DNA of 64,000 nucleotides from an uncultured Alteromonadaceae bacterium (GCA_947503265.1 CANNDC010000007.1:180241-244240); one strand, 5' to 3'; shown: positions 28,914 to 38,276, counted from the first letter of the stretch. Numbers and translations are program-made. Notes: generated by a model not told the origin, from the letters alone.

Positions 28914-30509
28914 TTATTCTTCTAGTTCAAACAACATATCACGATATTCGTGATTGATTTCGATCTCAATTGAAAACGGATGAAGGGTGAAACTTTTAAC
29001 CCGTTGACTCACATCGAGATTGAAATGAATAAATGCATCACTGGCTGCGTTTTCATTGTCCCACTTGACCACAAAAGTATGATCGTTAAAGGGCTCCAAC
29101 CGCCCTTTTAGCGTTTCCATTCTGGTCGACTCAATTCTAAGACCCCTGCCTGTTTGAGTGATAAGCATTTGTCCAAACCATTGATCGGTAAATTTCCCGC
29201 TATAGGCAGATTCATCTAACAACACTTTTCCGCTACCTTGTGGTGCTTGGTGTTTTGCTTGATATCTTAGCCGGCGTTCTTCTCTGTAATCGTAATAGTT
29301 TTCCACCCAATTTACCTCTTCACTATTAGGAATATACGCCTTAATGATCGTTTGCATCACAGACGAGCGCGCTCCTGAATTAGAACCGTTATTGAGTAAA
29401 ACAACACCCAGTTGCAGTTCAGGAACAAGGACGAAATAAGCCTGATAACCCGATAGAGTGCCCGTATGAGAAATAACTCTGTAGCCTTCCACATCTGACA
29501 AGCGCCACCCCAATCCATAATTGCGAAATAGCGTATTGTTTATTTTCTGATCCCTTTCGGAAACATGAAGGATAGTGTTTGGATACCACATATCTGTCAA
29601 TCGATCGGCGCCAAACACTAACGGAGTTTTGTCGTCTCCAGAAGGCTCTTCTCTCTGCTGGAACAGGGTCAATAGAAAATCTGCCCATTTAAGCATGTCC
29701 TCAGCGTTACAAACAATGCCACCAGCCGCCGCCGACATTAACGCTTTACCTTTGATGCCATTTCGTGGAATAGGATAGGTTTTTCTACGCTCATTATAAC
29801 CATAAGCATCGGCGATATTTTTCATAGCAACAGCTGGCATGTCACCCGCGAAACACGTCATTCCTAAAGGTTTAAAGATTCGTGTATCGACAAAAGCTTC
29901 CCATGGCATCTTGGCAACTTTTGCGACGATTTCTGCGGCAGTAATATAAAATACATTGCTATAGGCGTAACGACTTCGAAAACTATATTCTGGCGTTAAA
30001 AACTTGAGGTTGTTGATTACTTCACTGCGAGAAAAACCAGAAGGTTCTGGCCAAATCATACTGTCGCCAGCGCCACTTACCAAACCACTGCGGTGAGTGA
30101 GCAAATCCCTGATGGTAAATTCAGATGTAACCCATGGATCCATCAAGCGAAATTCCGGTAAGTGCTCGATCACTTTATCGTCCCAATGCAACTTTTCCTC
30201 ATCAACGAGAATGGCCACACTGGCTGCGGTAAAGGCTTTACTGGTGGAAGCCAAGCGAAATAATGTTCTTTGCGTAACAGGTAGCTGACGTTCTACATTA
30301 CGAAAACCATAACCTGCCAAATGGACCTGTTTTCCTTGGTGAATAACCCCCACAGCCATGCCTGGTGTATGGAAGGTTTCTAACGCTTCTTGCACCGTAC
30401 GTTCAAGTTTTTTAGCACTAATCTTGGCATGAATCCCCGTAGCGACAGATAAAAGTGCAAATACAAAAATATAACGAAGAAGGCTAATTTTCACGTTGAT
30501 TTTGGCCAT
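28914..30509 (-). CDS. Secreted serine hydrolase (class C beta-lactamase/S12 family)
   Basis: 531 residues: signal peptide (about 1-29), a beta-lactamase-type domain (about 32-400) with SxxK in LASTSKAFTAAS, YxN in RYAYSNVFYITAAEI and HTGTLSGYQAYF in the KTG position, then a C-terminal DUF3471-like beta domain (about 420-531). This is the arrangement of penicillin-binding-protein-related esterases and D-aminopeptidases. First gene of the octaheme cytochrome unit and divergent, across 209 bp, from the LD-carboxypeptidase that opens the peptidoglycan locus; it may therefore act on the same substrate, but that is inference. Confidence 0.87.
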   Translation of the reverse strand: MAKINVKISLLRYIFVFALLSVATGIHAKISAKKLERTVQEALETFHTPGMAVGVIHQGKQVHLAGYGFRNVERQLPVTQRTLFRLASTSKAFTAASVAILVDEEKLHWDDKVIEHLPEFRLMDPWVTSEFTIRDLLTHRSGLVSGAGDSMIWPEPSGFSRSEVINNLKFLTPEYSFRSRYAYSNVFYITAAEIVAKVAKMPWEAFVDTRIFKPLGMTCFAGDMPAVAMKNIADAYGYNERRKTYPIPRNGIKGKALMSAAAGGIVCNAEDMLKWADFLLTLFQQREEPSGDDKTPLVFGADRLTDMWYPNTILHVSERDQKINNTLFRNYGLGWRLSDVEGYRVISHTGTLSGYQAYFVLVPELQLGVVLLNNGSNSGARSSVMQTIIKAYIPNSEEVNWVENYYDYREERRLRYQAKHQAPQGSGKVLLDESAYSGKFTDQWFGQMLITQTGRGLRIESTRMETLKGRLEPFNDHTFVVKWDNENAASDAFIHFNLDVSQRVKSFTLHPFSIEIEINHEYRDMLFELEE

Positions 30510-30642
30510 TACACCAACTCCATAATTTATAATTTAAATTCTCTTTTCGGGCAGAAAATTCTGAAAACACCGCACTGCATCATAGCTGGAACAAAGCATT
30601 CCACGGTCAGAATACTATTTAATTCCAAAAATATCTCAAATT

Positions 30643-30658
30643 AGAAATAAATATTTCT
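30643..30658. promoter_or_regulatory. Perfect inverted repeat upstream of the LD-carboxypeptidase gene
   Basis: AGAAATA-AA-TATTTCT, two 7-bp arms with a 2-bp spacer, 61 bp before the ATG at 30719 in the divergent gap. Size and symmetry suit an operator for a dimeric regulator; the regulator is unknown, with MurR/RpiR of the same locus a candidate. Confidence 0.4.
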
Positions 30659-30718
30659 TTGGACTTACTAACCTCTTTGCTACATTGGCATCACGATCGG
30701 TCAAACAAAGTGTTAAAT

Positions 30719-31774
30719 ATGACAAAAAGACGCGCATTTATAAAGGCAATGATGGTTTCAGCGATAGCATCGGCTTTCTCTTCCCGAGTGGCTGAAGCGG
30801 CGAGTCATCAGCAAGGTAATAAGATAATTAAGCCGCGCAGATTGTCTGCTGGAAATACCGTTGGATTGATCGCCCCGAGCAGCAACTCTTGGGAAGATCA
30901 TGAAATTCACTTTGCTATGGACATCTTGCGTTCTTTTGGATTCAAAGTGAAGGCAGGAAAGCATTTGTTTAATCGCTATGGTTATCTAGCCGGACAAGAC
31001 CAAAATAGAGCAGATGACGTCAATCGTATGTTCGCCGATAAAAGTATTGATGCCATTATTTGTCTCCGAGGTGGTTATGGTTCACCACGAATTTTACCCT
31101 TTCTTGACTACGAGATGATTAAGTCTAATCCAAAAGTGTTGATGGGTTATAGTGATGTGACCGCATTGCTGAACAGTATTTTTACCAACACCGGCTTGGT
31201 CACTTTTCATGGCCCTATCGCAAAACAAAACTTTTCCGAATATACCGTTGCCAATTTCAAAAAGGTGTTGTTTACCCCAAAAGCGAATATTGAACTGGCG
31301 ACTCCGCCTATTTTTGAAGCCATGGAAGGACAAGCTGAAAAAGACAATCGACTAACAGTAATTAGCGAAGGTAAAGCGAATGGACGACTAATTGGCGGCA
31401 ACCTTTCTTTGATAGTGAAACTCGTCGCCAGCCCATATGAACCTGATTACACGGGCAAAATTCTGTTTTTAGAAGACGTAGGAGAGGCACCATACCGTGT
31501 CGATGGCATGCTAACTCACTTGCGCTTGGCGGGTCGTTTAAACAAACTGACCGGTATCGTATTTGGCAAATGTACAGAATGTGAAGCTAGCAGCCCTCCT
31601 TCTCTAAGTATGGAACAAGTGTTGAAAGACCGTTTAGGTGATTTAGGCATTCCGGTATTGACTGGCGTTATGATAGGTCACATAGAAGATATGTCGACTA
31701 TTCCTGTGGGTGTGATGGCCAGTTTGGACACTGTTCAAAGGAAACTTTTTATGGATGAAACGGCGGTTTCCTAA
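30719..31774 (+). CDS. Muramoyltetrapeptide LD-carboxypeptidase (S66), Tat-type signal
   Basis: 351-residue serine peptidase that removes the terminal D-Ala from L,D-bonded muropeptide tetrapeptides. The start at 30719 is chosen because it opens a twin-arginine-like signal (MTKRRAFIKAM ... AEAAS). Catalytic residues in family order are Ser145 (MGYSDVTAL), Glu252 (FLEDVGEAPYRVDG) and His321 (MIGHIED). An exported S66 enzyme differs from the cytoplasmic LdcA used in recycling and suits periplasmic processing of imported fragments. First gene of a run with a PBP-fold protein, a DUF819 transporter and an NlpC/P60 peptidase. Confidence 0.87.
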   Translation: MTKRRAFIKAMMVSAIASAFSSRVAEAASHQQGNKIIKPRRLSAGNTVGLIAPSSNSWEDHEIHFAMDILRSFGFKVKAGKHLFNRYGYLAGQDQNRADDVNRMFADKSIDAIICLRGGYGSPRILPFLDYEMIKSNPKVLMGYSDVTALLNSIFTNTGLVTFHGPIAKQNFSEYTVANFKKVLFTPKANIELATPPIFEAMEGQAEKDNRLTVISEGKANGRLIGGNLSLIVKLVASPYEPDYTGKILFLEDVGEAPYRVDGMLTHLRLAGRLNKLTGIVFGKCTECEASSPPSLSMEQVLKDRLGDLGIPVLTGVMIGHIEDMSTIPVGVMASLDTVQRKLFMDETAVS

Positions 31775-31812
31775 TGTATCTCCTTACCAGACGAGTCAGT
31801 TAGGAAAAGGCA

Positions 31813-33516
31813 ATGCAACTATCCTATAGGCAGATACGAGATACGCAATCGAACTCGAAGATGAAATTTTCATCTGCATGTGTTTGTGTTCGTAAATGTG
31901 TTCGAGATAGAAAAAATCCCTTGATGACAAAATTTAGCATCATGTTTTCATGGTTAATGTGTTTTTCAGTCAGCGCTGGTTTTACTGCTACTAGTTTTGC
32001 CGTTACTGGTTTCCCCGCTGCTAGTTTCCCCATAACTGACTTTGCCGTGACTGATTTTACCGCTACGGGTTTGCCCGCTGCGAGTTTACTCGCTACGAAC
32101 TTTGCCACTACTGATCTTGACAGTGCTATTCTAGTCACAAATACCAACAATGATGATAAAGCCAAACGTTTCTATGACAATGTGATGAATGCACCGGCTA
32201 TCTTGCCAGCCAAAATCGAACATCAATTTATTTCTTGTCCTGTTATCCATAAAGAGGCCTCCCAGCAAAAAGGCTTGGAACAAAAAACCTCTCGAGATAA
32301 AACACTGGATGGGTTTTATCAGACTTCCCAACAGGTGGATTATCTGCAAGCAGAATGGGAAAAAAGAATAAGCGCAGATTGGACTTTTTTCCAAGCAAGC
32401 CAAACAGCAGGCAAAATTCTTGTCATTGATTTCAAACAGACTTCTGATGGGCTGGCCTATCGCTACCTAGCTAACGACAATACACATAACCAGTTGTACG
32501 AGCCTTGGAGCTCTTCCAAAGTTCTGGCTTTTACCGCAGCCGTTTCTAAAGCAAGACAAAAAAGTAATGGCAAGGTGGGTGCCATGAGCCGAGCGGGTGA
32601 GCATCCACTGGCCGATTTGATTACCAGTATCAATAGTTATGAAGTGTTTGGCAAAGCTGATGGTAACTCTAATGCAATAGCGACTTATTTTTTAAATTTA
32701 GTGGGTAGAGATCAGGCAACGGCTCTATTTCACCAAGACTGGTTAAAACTTTCCAATCCGCTGATACGTTTCCGAGGCGCATATGAAAGAGAGCTTTTCA
32801 TTCCTACTGATTCGTATTGGGCTGTTCAAACAACAAATAATAAAATAGCCATGCCGCCTTTGGAGAAGAATCGCGATGATGCAGGTTATCAGGAATACCG
32901 TTGCGAAGAATGCGGTCTGACTGGCAATAAACCCATGACAACACTAGCCGAAGCAGAATGGCTGAAAAGGCTTGCTGCTCATGAGCGAGACGAGCAGACT
33001 CGTATGCCAGCGCTAAAAAATGAAGACGTTAAGGTGCTTTTCTATGGCACAGGGCATAGCGACAAAACTCAAAAGGTGGGTGGCATGATGTTAGGTATCA
33101 GTGCGATGCTTCAACATGCCCTTGCAAATGCTATTTCTCAGACGACTTCTGAGAATATTATAAGTGCGAGCACTGAAACAGCCATGAGTGCGAGCACTGA
33201 AAAAGCCTTGAGCGCAAGCACTGACCTGGCTAACAGCAAACTGATATTAGATTCTGCTACTAATGGAGAGTGGCGAGTCTGGCAGAAAATCGGCTGGGGA
33301 CCGAGTGAAACAAGGGGAACAGGTGAAAATGTCGTACTGGCACATGTGTGCTTACCGCACTTCCAAGGTGGCCGAGAGTTTACGGTTGCAGCTATTGCCT
33401 CCAGCCCAGCTCGCAACCCTACACCTGACGAGCTCGATGTCGGTTATGCCGGACTAAAAATGCAAATTTTGTTAGATCAAAGTATTGCTAAATTACTAGC
33501 ACCAAAGAAGGACTAA
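31813..33516 (+). CDS. Class A beta-lactamase-like serine hydrolase with repeat insertions
   Basis: 567 residues from the ATG at 31813 (AGGAAAAGG upstream); a later start at 31924 would place the signal peptide (MTKFSIMFSWLMCFSVSA) at the N-terminus. Directly after the signal come ten pentapeptide units (GFTAT SFAVT GFPAA and so on). The folded part looks class A-like: S233-x-x-K236 in EPWSSSKVLAF, a NSN in the SDN position followed by AIATYFLNLVG, TTLAEAEWLKRL, and YGTGHSDKTQKVGG in the KTG region. Because the second and third motifs are degenerate, true lactamase activity is doubtful; a peptidoglycan peptidase or esterase role fits the neighbours. A three-unit SASTETAM-type repeat is inserted near residue 451. 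Family assignment is inference. Confidence 0.6.
   Translation: MQLSYRQIRDTQSNSKMKFSSACVCVRKCVRDRKNPLMTKFSIMFSWLMCFSVSAGFTATSFAVTGFPAASFPITDFAVTDFTATGLPAASLLATNFATTDLDSAILVTNTNNDDKAKRFYDNVMNAPAILPAKIEHQFISCPVIHKEASQQKGLEQKTSRDKTLDGFYQTSQQVDYLQAEWEKRISADWTFFQASQTAGKILVIDFKQTSDGLAYRYLANDNTHNQLYEPWSSSKVLAFTAAVSKARQKSNGKVGAMSRAGEHPLADLITSINSYEVFGKADGNSNAIATYFLNLVGRDQATALFHQDWLKLSNPLIRFRGAYERELFIPTDSYWAVQTTNNKIAMPPLEKNRDDAGYQEYRCEECGLTGNKPMTTLAEAEWLKRLAAHERDEQTRMPALKNEDVKVLFYGTGHSDKTQKVGGMMLGISAMLQHALANAISQTTSENIISASTETAMSASTEKALSASTDLANSKLILDSATNGEWRVWQKIGWGPSETRGTGENVVLAHVCLPHFQGGREFTVAAIASSPARNPTPDELDVGYAGLKMQILLDQSIAKLLAPKKD
31978..32127 (+). repeat. Ten tandem 15-bp units encoding pentapeptides
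   Basis: Ten diverged in-frame 15-bp units coding x-F/L-x-x-T/A pentads (GFTAT, SFAVT, GFPAA, SFPIT, DFAVT, DFTAT, GLPAA, SLLAT, NFATT, DLDSA). Phe/Leu at every fifth residue, preceded by G/S/D/N and T/A, resembles pentapeptide-repeat (A[DN]LxX) proteins, though the run is short. It sits immediately after the signal peptide. Confidence 0.8.
33163..33234 (+). repeat. Three tandem 24-bp units inside the same gene
   Basis: Three consecutive 24-bp units starting AGTGCGAGCACTGAA encode SASTETAM, SASTEKAL and SASTDLAN. The first two are nearly identical at DNA level, pointing to recent duplication; the insertion lies between the KTG-like region and the last strands of the hydrolase. Confidence 0.85.
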
Positions 33517-33520
33517 ACAT

Positions 33521-34699
33521 ATGCTCACAACGGCTTTTCCCTATATTAGTGTGCTTCTGTTTATTGCCGCATCTTTAGCACTATTGGAAGAAAAATCTCG
33601 CCTCAAACTATTTGAATTCTTACCGTCCATCGTACTCTTGTACTTCTTTGTAATGTTGCTTTCGACTTTTGGAGTCTGGGAAAAAACCGAAGAAATAAAC
33701 ACCGCCTATAAGCAGCTTAAAACCAATTTACTGCCTGCTATGATATTCCTTATGTTGCTCAATGCTGATTTAAGAAAAATCAAACAGCTTGGCACAAAAA
33801 TGGTGTTAGCCTTCTTTGCTGCAGCGATCAGCATTGGTATTGCATTTGTGTTGGCATTTAGTTTGTTTCAAAGTCAATTAGAAGCCGATTCGTGGAAAAC
33901 CTTTGCTGCATTGAGCGGCAGTTGGATGGGCGGCACGGGTAATATGGCGGCCGTGCAAGCTGCATTGAACGTTCCCGATTCCAGCATGGGATATACACTA
34001 CTGATTGATTCCATCGATTACGCTATCTGGGTTATGCTGCTATTGGCACTGGTTCCGCTTGCCAAGCCTTTTAACAAATGGACAGGTGCCGACGATAAGG
34101 TTCTTGAAAAAGTTGGCCAAAGTTTACAGCAACAAGCACAACAAAACGCCGCAGAGCAAACAGGCAACAAAACCACGCAACTCGTGATGCTTTTGGCATT
34201 GTCAATGGTGCTATCAGTCTTGGCTCAACATGTAGCTTCCTTGTTGCCGGTAAATACTTTTTTTACCGCCACTGCTTGGACTGTGATGATTGTGACACTT
34301 TTGGGTGTCTTGGCGGCGATGACACCCATCAGCAAACTTTGGGGCGCCAACGAACTTTCTGGAATCATGCTGTATTTAATTATTGCACTTATTGCCTCAC
34401 GAGCAAACTTCAACGAACTGACTCAGGCACCTACCTACATTATTATGGGGCTGGTTATATTACTATTTCATGGTCTGATGATGCTTGCTGTGGCGAAAAT
34501 ATTTAAACTGGATCTTTTTACCTGTGGATTGGCTTCTTTAGCTAATATTGGTGGCGTTGCTTCTGCGCCTATATTAGCTGCGGCCTATTCAAGAGCACTC
34601 ATCCCTATTGGAGTATTAATGGCTATGTTGGGTTACATCATAGGCACAGGTGGTGGGCTCTTGGTCGGAAGAATTTTAAAGTGGGTGAGTATGTCGTGA
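33521..34699 (+). CDS. DUF819 family membrane protein (putative transporter)
   Basis: 392-residue polytopic inner-membrane protein with about 10-11 helices and the DUF819/YjcL hallmarks: SGSWMGGTGNMAAVQAAL, a central hydrophilic Gln-rich loop (about 200-218), and LASLANIGGVASAPILAAAY near the C-terminus. The two glycine-rich inverted-repeat segments are typical of secondary transporters. It begins 4 bp after the PBP-fold gene and overlaps the NlpC/P60 gene start, so it is probably coupled to peptidoglycan-peptide breakdown; uptake of stem-peptide products is an inference. Confidence 0.82.
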   Translation: MLTTAFPYISVLLFIAASLALLEEKSRLKLFEFLPSIVLLYFFVMLLSTFGVWEKTEEINTAYKQLKTNLLPAMIFLMLLNADLRKIKQLGTKMVLAFFAAAISIGIAFVLAFSLFQSQLEADSWKTFAALSGSWMGGTGNMAAVQAALNVPDSSMGYTLLIDSIDYAIWVMLLLALVPLAKPFNKWTGADDKVLEKVGQSLQQQAQQNAAEQTGNKTTQLVMLLALSMVLSVLAQHVASLLPVNTFFTATAWTVMIVTLLGVLAAMTPISKLWGANELSGIMLYLIIALIASRANFNELTQAPTYIIMGLVILLFHGLMMLAVAKIFKLDLFTCGLASLANIGGVASAPILAAAYSRALIPIGVLMAMLGYIIGTGGGLLVGRILKWVSMS

Positions 34700-36114
34700 G
34701 ATTCAATTATAAATTTATCGTTCAATTAGGCTATGTTTTCGCCTGTTTACAATTTATCAATTTCTCTCATGCCAAGCCTTCAGATTCTTGGTCATCGGAT
34801 GTTATAGGAGTCAAAGTGCAGCATTTGGACGCATCTTTTTGGTTAAACAAGGTTGAGGATGGTGAATCGATTCTAATGAATCAACAGCAAATTCTTGCAC
34901 ACAATCGAAACCTTTTTGAAAACAACGCTTATGTCAACGATCCTCTCGCCTTACCTGACTCACTAACTAAACAAGAATTATTAGATGTAGTAAATAAAGC
35001 CAGCAGCATACCTACGAGTAACCGCTATTATCAGGATGGAACTCAGCTCACCAATGAAGACTATGCCGAATATCAAGAGATGATGAATTTGGCCCAAATA
35101 AAATCAACAAATGAAGTGAAATTCGGACTCGTAGTTAAACGTTCCTCGTTAAGACGCTTCCCCACTGATGACAGAGTGGTTAATGATGGTATGGACAAAG
35201 ATTTAGACAGGTTTCAGGAGTCTGGTGTGTTTCCCGGTGAAGCGGCTGCAGTTTTGCATTCCAGTAAAGATAACCAGTGGTTGTTAGTTCAAGTCTACAA
35301 TTATATCGCTTGGATGAAATCTGCAGATATCGCGATTGGCAGCAAATCAGAAGTCAAAAACTACATAACTAACCCTTCATTTCTACTAGTCAGCGGTAGC
35401 AAGGTCCAAACAAATTTTGTTCCCAATCGCCCGTTAATTTCTGAGGTGGACTTGGACATGGGAACGCGATTGCCTTTGGTAGATTACAGTGAAGTACCCA
35501 ATCAACTTTATGCGCAAAATCCCTATGCTTCTCACGTTGTTTGGCTGCCAACTCGCACTGACAAAGGCCATTTGCAATTGGAGAAAGCCTTGATTGCACG
35601 GAACAAGGATGTGCAACTGGGGTATTTACCTTTCACCAAGACCAATTTAGTCAAACAGGCATTTAAATTCTTAGGTGAAAGATATGGTTGGGGTCACGAT
35701 TATAACGGTCGCGATTGCACAGGGTTTGTGGGCGAAATATATCGTTCATTTGGCATTTTAATGCCACGAAATTCAGGCGACCAAGGTAGTTCCAATTATG
35801 GAATAGATACGCGTTTTTCCAAAACCAAGGCTAGTGTAAAAAATAAACTATCTGTAATAAATGAGATGCAAATTGGTGACCTGATATACATACCTGGTCA
35901 CGTCATGATGTATATAGGACAAGACAATACCGATAATAAGCTACCCCAACCCTATGTAATTCATGATGTAAAAGGATTAGCCTATTATGACCAGCAGGGT
36001 GAATTTTATCGGGGTACGTTAAATGGCGTGTCTGTAACGCCATTGCTACCCTTGCGAGCGTCTGAAGAGCAAAGCTACCTCGATCTTATCTACAATATAA
36101 AGCGAATTCGTTAA
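34696..36114 (+). CDS. NlpC/P60 endopeptidase with SH3 domains (YkfC-like)
   Basis: 472 residues from a GTG at 34696 that overlaps the DUF819 stop (GTGA); the GTG at 34681 is an alternative. Signal peptide ends NFSHA. Layout: N-terminal NlpC/P60-stabilising region, two bacterial SH3 domains (about 130-300, with RSSLRRFPTDDRV and LVQVYNYIAWMKSADIAI), then a C-terminal NlpC/P60 domain with the Cys341 (NGRDCTGFVGEIYRSFG), His402 (YIPGHVMMYIG) and His (PYVIHDVKG) triad. The architecture matches gamma-D-Glu-diamino-acid endopeptidases such as Bacillus YkfC, which sit with LD-carboxypeptidase-like YkfA, as here. Confidence 0.87.
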   Translation: MRFNYKFIVQLGYVFACLQFINFSHAKPSDSWSSDVIGVKVQHLDASFWLNKVEDGESILMNQQQILAHNRNLFENNAYVNDPLALPDSLTKQELLDVVNKASSIPTSNRYYQDGTQLTNEDYAEYQEMMNLAQIKSTNEVKFGLVVKRSSLRRFPTDDRVVNDGMDKDLDRFQESGVFPGEAAAVLHSSKDNQWLLVQVYNYIAWMKSADIAIGSKSEVKNYITNPSFLLVSGSKVQTNFVPNRPLISEVDLDMGTRLPLVDYSEVPNQLYAQNPYASHVVWLPTRTDKGHLQLEKALIARNKDVQLGYLPFTKTNLVKQAFKFLGERYGWGHDYNGRDCTGFVGEIYRSFGILMPRNSGDQGSSNYGIDTRFSKTKASVKNKLSVINEMQIGDLIYIPGHVMMYIGQDNTDNKLPQPYVIHDVKGLAYYDQQGEFYRGTLNGVSVTPLLPLRASEEQSYLDLIYNIKRIR

Positions 36115-36234
36115 TGGCCAGTTGAAATACGACCATTTTTCAAAACTTGAATATTTCTGCTAGGGTTCTAGACTTAGTGTAATTCGCTCAAATAACAATC
36201 AATCAAATACTAACCACTAAAATAATTATCAATT

Positions 36235-37185
36235 ATGAACATAACACTGTTTTCCTCAAACCGTTCGCTCGGTGCGTGCCTCAATACTTTGCTTGTTTTC
36301 GTTTTATTGATTCCTCTTACGGCTTTAGCAGCCAAAAAAACACATACCGATCACTCCTTGATCGCAGCTTATGAAGGTTCCAAAATTTACAGCAAAAAAT
36401 TTAAGGAATTCGATGAATATGAACTATTCAAAGGCTTTGACAATGAAAAGAAAGAGTTTATTACCGAGTATTTAGAAGGAAAAGTCACCAAAATCTTGTA
36501 TACCAACCCGAAAGAACGTAGCGAACTAGAAATCTATCGTAACTATAAACAAGCGATAGACAAAGAAGGAGCTGAAGTCATTTTCGAATGTAATCAGGGT
36601 AGAAACCTTCAATGCATTAATCGCTATGTAGGAGCCAACCTGAGAAAGAGATTTGGTATTAACGGTATCGGCAATAAGTCGGGACGTTACATGATCAATA
36701 AACTACAAAATGATCAATACAATGCTTATCTTATCGTCGCTGTTGGTGATAAATATACTGATATCCATATTGTAGAAATGAAAGAAATAGAAATGGACAA
36801 GGTTGTTTTCAATCTTGAATCCATGACGAATGATATTGAGAAGCAAGGATTCGTTGTCATCGAGGGCTTGTATTTCGACAGTGATAAAACCGAATTAAAA
36901 TCAACATCTAAAGATGCTTTGGACGTTACGGCCACCCTGCTAAAAGAAAAGTCTGACCTTAGTTTCCTGGTGGTAGGACATACTGATTCAAAAGGTGAGC
37001 TAGGCTATAACATGGATTTGTCAAAAGGCAGAGCGAGTGCCGTTATGTCAGCACTTATCAATAACTACGACATCAATGCTGAAAGACTTTCAGCCCATGG
37101 AGTTGGGCCTTTAGCTCCTATAGCCTCAAATGCAGAAGCCAGTGGCATGGCTAAAAATCGGCGAGTCGTACTAGTACAGAAGTAA
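36235..37185 (+). CDS. DUF4892-like protein with C-terminal OmpA peptidoglycan-binding domain
   Basis: 316 residues: signal peptide (about 1-32, ending ALAA), an N-terminal DUF4892-like domain (HSLIAAYEGSKIYSKKFKEF ... CINRYVG), and an OmpA_C domain (about 205-316) with FDSDKTELK, VVGHTDSKG, LSKGRASAVMSAL and MAKNRRVVLV. The OmpA domain binds the diaminopimelate of peptidoglycan, tethering the protein to the wall. Separate promoter region (120 bp) after the NlpC/P60 gene; convergent with alr. Confidence 0.82.
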   Translation: MNITLFSSNRSLGACLNTLLVFVLLIPLTALAAKKTHTDHSLIAAYEGSKIYSKKFKEFDEYELFKGFDNEKKEFITEYLEGKVTKILYTNPKERSELEIYRNYKQAIDKEGAEVIFECNQGRNLQCINRYVGANLRKRFGINGIGNKSGRYMINKLQNDQYNAYLIVAVGDKYTDIHIVEMKEIEMDKVVFNLESMTNDIEKQGFVVIEGLYFDSDKTELKSTSKDALDVTATLLKEKSDLSFLVVGHTDSKGELGYNMDLSKGRASAVMSALINNYDINAERLSAHGVGPLAPIASNAEASGMAKNRRVVLVQK

Positions 37186-37205
37186 ATTTGTTTAAAATAA
37201 TAGAT

Positions 37206-38276
37206 TTACACATAACAACGCTTCACTCTTAAGGAAACACCTGCCAGAAGGTCGTATGAGATGGTATCAGCATAGCTGGCCACCTCATCGACTGAAATAT
37301 TTTCTCCCCACAATTCAACGTCATCATGATATTTCACTGTTTCTACATCTGTGACATCAAAAGTAATCATATCCATAGATACCCTTCCTACTAATCCGAC
37401 ACGTTGACCATTAATGAATGCAGGTGTGCCCTGTTTGGCATGCCTTGGATAGCCATCGGCATAACCGATAGCTAAGGTTGCAATGCGGCTTTTTCGTTGT
37501 GCTGTCCAAGTTTGACCATAACCTACGGTTTCTCCAGCATCTATGGTTCGCAGGGCAATAACTTTAGACACAAGAGTCATCACAGGTTTCACATTGGTAT
37601 TGGGTTGTTCAATAATAGCGTCTCCACCATATAAACCAATTCCCAAACGGTTCCATGCCTGATGTGTTTGTGGCCAACCTTGGATGGCCGGAGAGTTAGA
37701 TAAGCTTAAAGGTAATTTAAATTGCTCAGATAGTGCTAGTACGCTACTCAGTTGGCTCAAGGTCATGGGGTTTGCTAACTCATCGGCACTGGCAAAGTGA
37801 CTGCACAGAATGGTATCGCTACAAAATAGCTCTGCATTGTCAGATAATACCTTGGCGGCCTCTGAAATAGGAATCCCAAGGCGATGCATGCCAGAGTCGA
37901 TCTTTATCCATACAGTTGGTCGCTGTATATCAGGCAAGTCCCGCAACCAATCAAATTGCTCTTTGCGATGTACCATAGTCCAAAAATTTTCACGTGCGCA
38001 AATGGACAGTTCTTCTGGTTTCATTGCACCTTCGAGAAGCAATATGGGTAATTGAATACCGCTATTACGTAAAATTTCAGCTTCATCTAAAAAAGCCACA
38101 GCGACTGCAGATACCTTTGGCTCCAGTGCTTTGGCTACTTCAACCGCGCCATGGCCATAAGCATCAGCCTTGATAACAGGCATGGTTTTACTATTTAGAG
38201 CTAGCCCATCGAAATAATCGAAGTTGTGTTCAAGTGCGCTTAGATTGATGGTTGCTATCGTTTGTCTACCGAGCAA
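37206..38276 (-). CDS. alr: Alanine racemase
   Basis: 356-residue PLP enzyme that interconverts L- and D-alanine. PLP lysine K36 is in VIKADAYGHGA; also KIDSGMHRLG, the GYADGYPRHAK segment and VGRVSMDMITFDVTD. The start is TTG at 38276 (AGGATC 6 bp upstream); no ATG lies before the conserved N-terminus. Located among peptidoglycan-degradation genes, it could channel released D-Ala into catabolism (DadX-like) instead of, or as well as, wall synthesis. Divergent from the symporter operon. Confidence 0.93.
   Translation of the reverse strand: MLGRQTIATINLSALEHNFDYFDGLALNSKTMPVIKADAYGHGAVEVAKALEPKVSAVAVAFLDEAEILRNSGIQLPILLLEGAMKPEELSICARENFWTMVHRKEQFDWLRDLPDIQRPTVWIKIDSGMHRLGIPISEAAKVLSDNAELFCSDTILCSHFASADELANPMTLSQLSSVLALSEQFKLPLSLSNSPAIQGWPQTHQAWNRLGIGLYGGDAIIEQPNTNVKPVMTLVSKVIALRTIDAGETVGYGQTWTAQRKSRIATLAIGYADGYPRHAKQGTPAFINGQRVGLVGRVSMDMITFDVTDVETVKYHDDVELWGENISVDEVASYADTISYDLLAGVSLRVKRCYV

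Noticed and set aside
31813..33516. Functional class A beta-lactamase (antibiotic resistance gene)
   Set aside because: Only the SxxK motif is intact; SDN and KTG positions are degenerate and the neighbours point to peptidoglycan metabolism.
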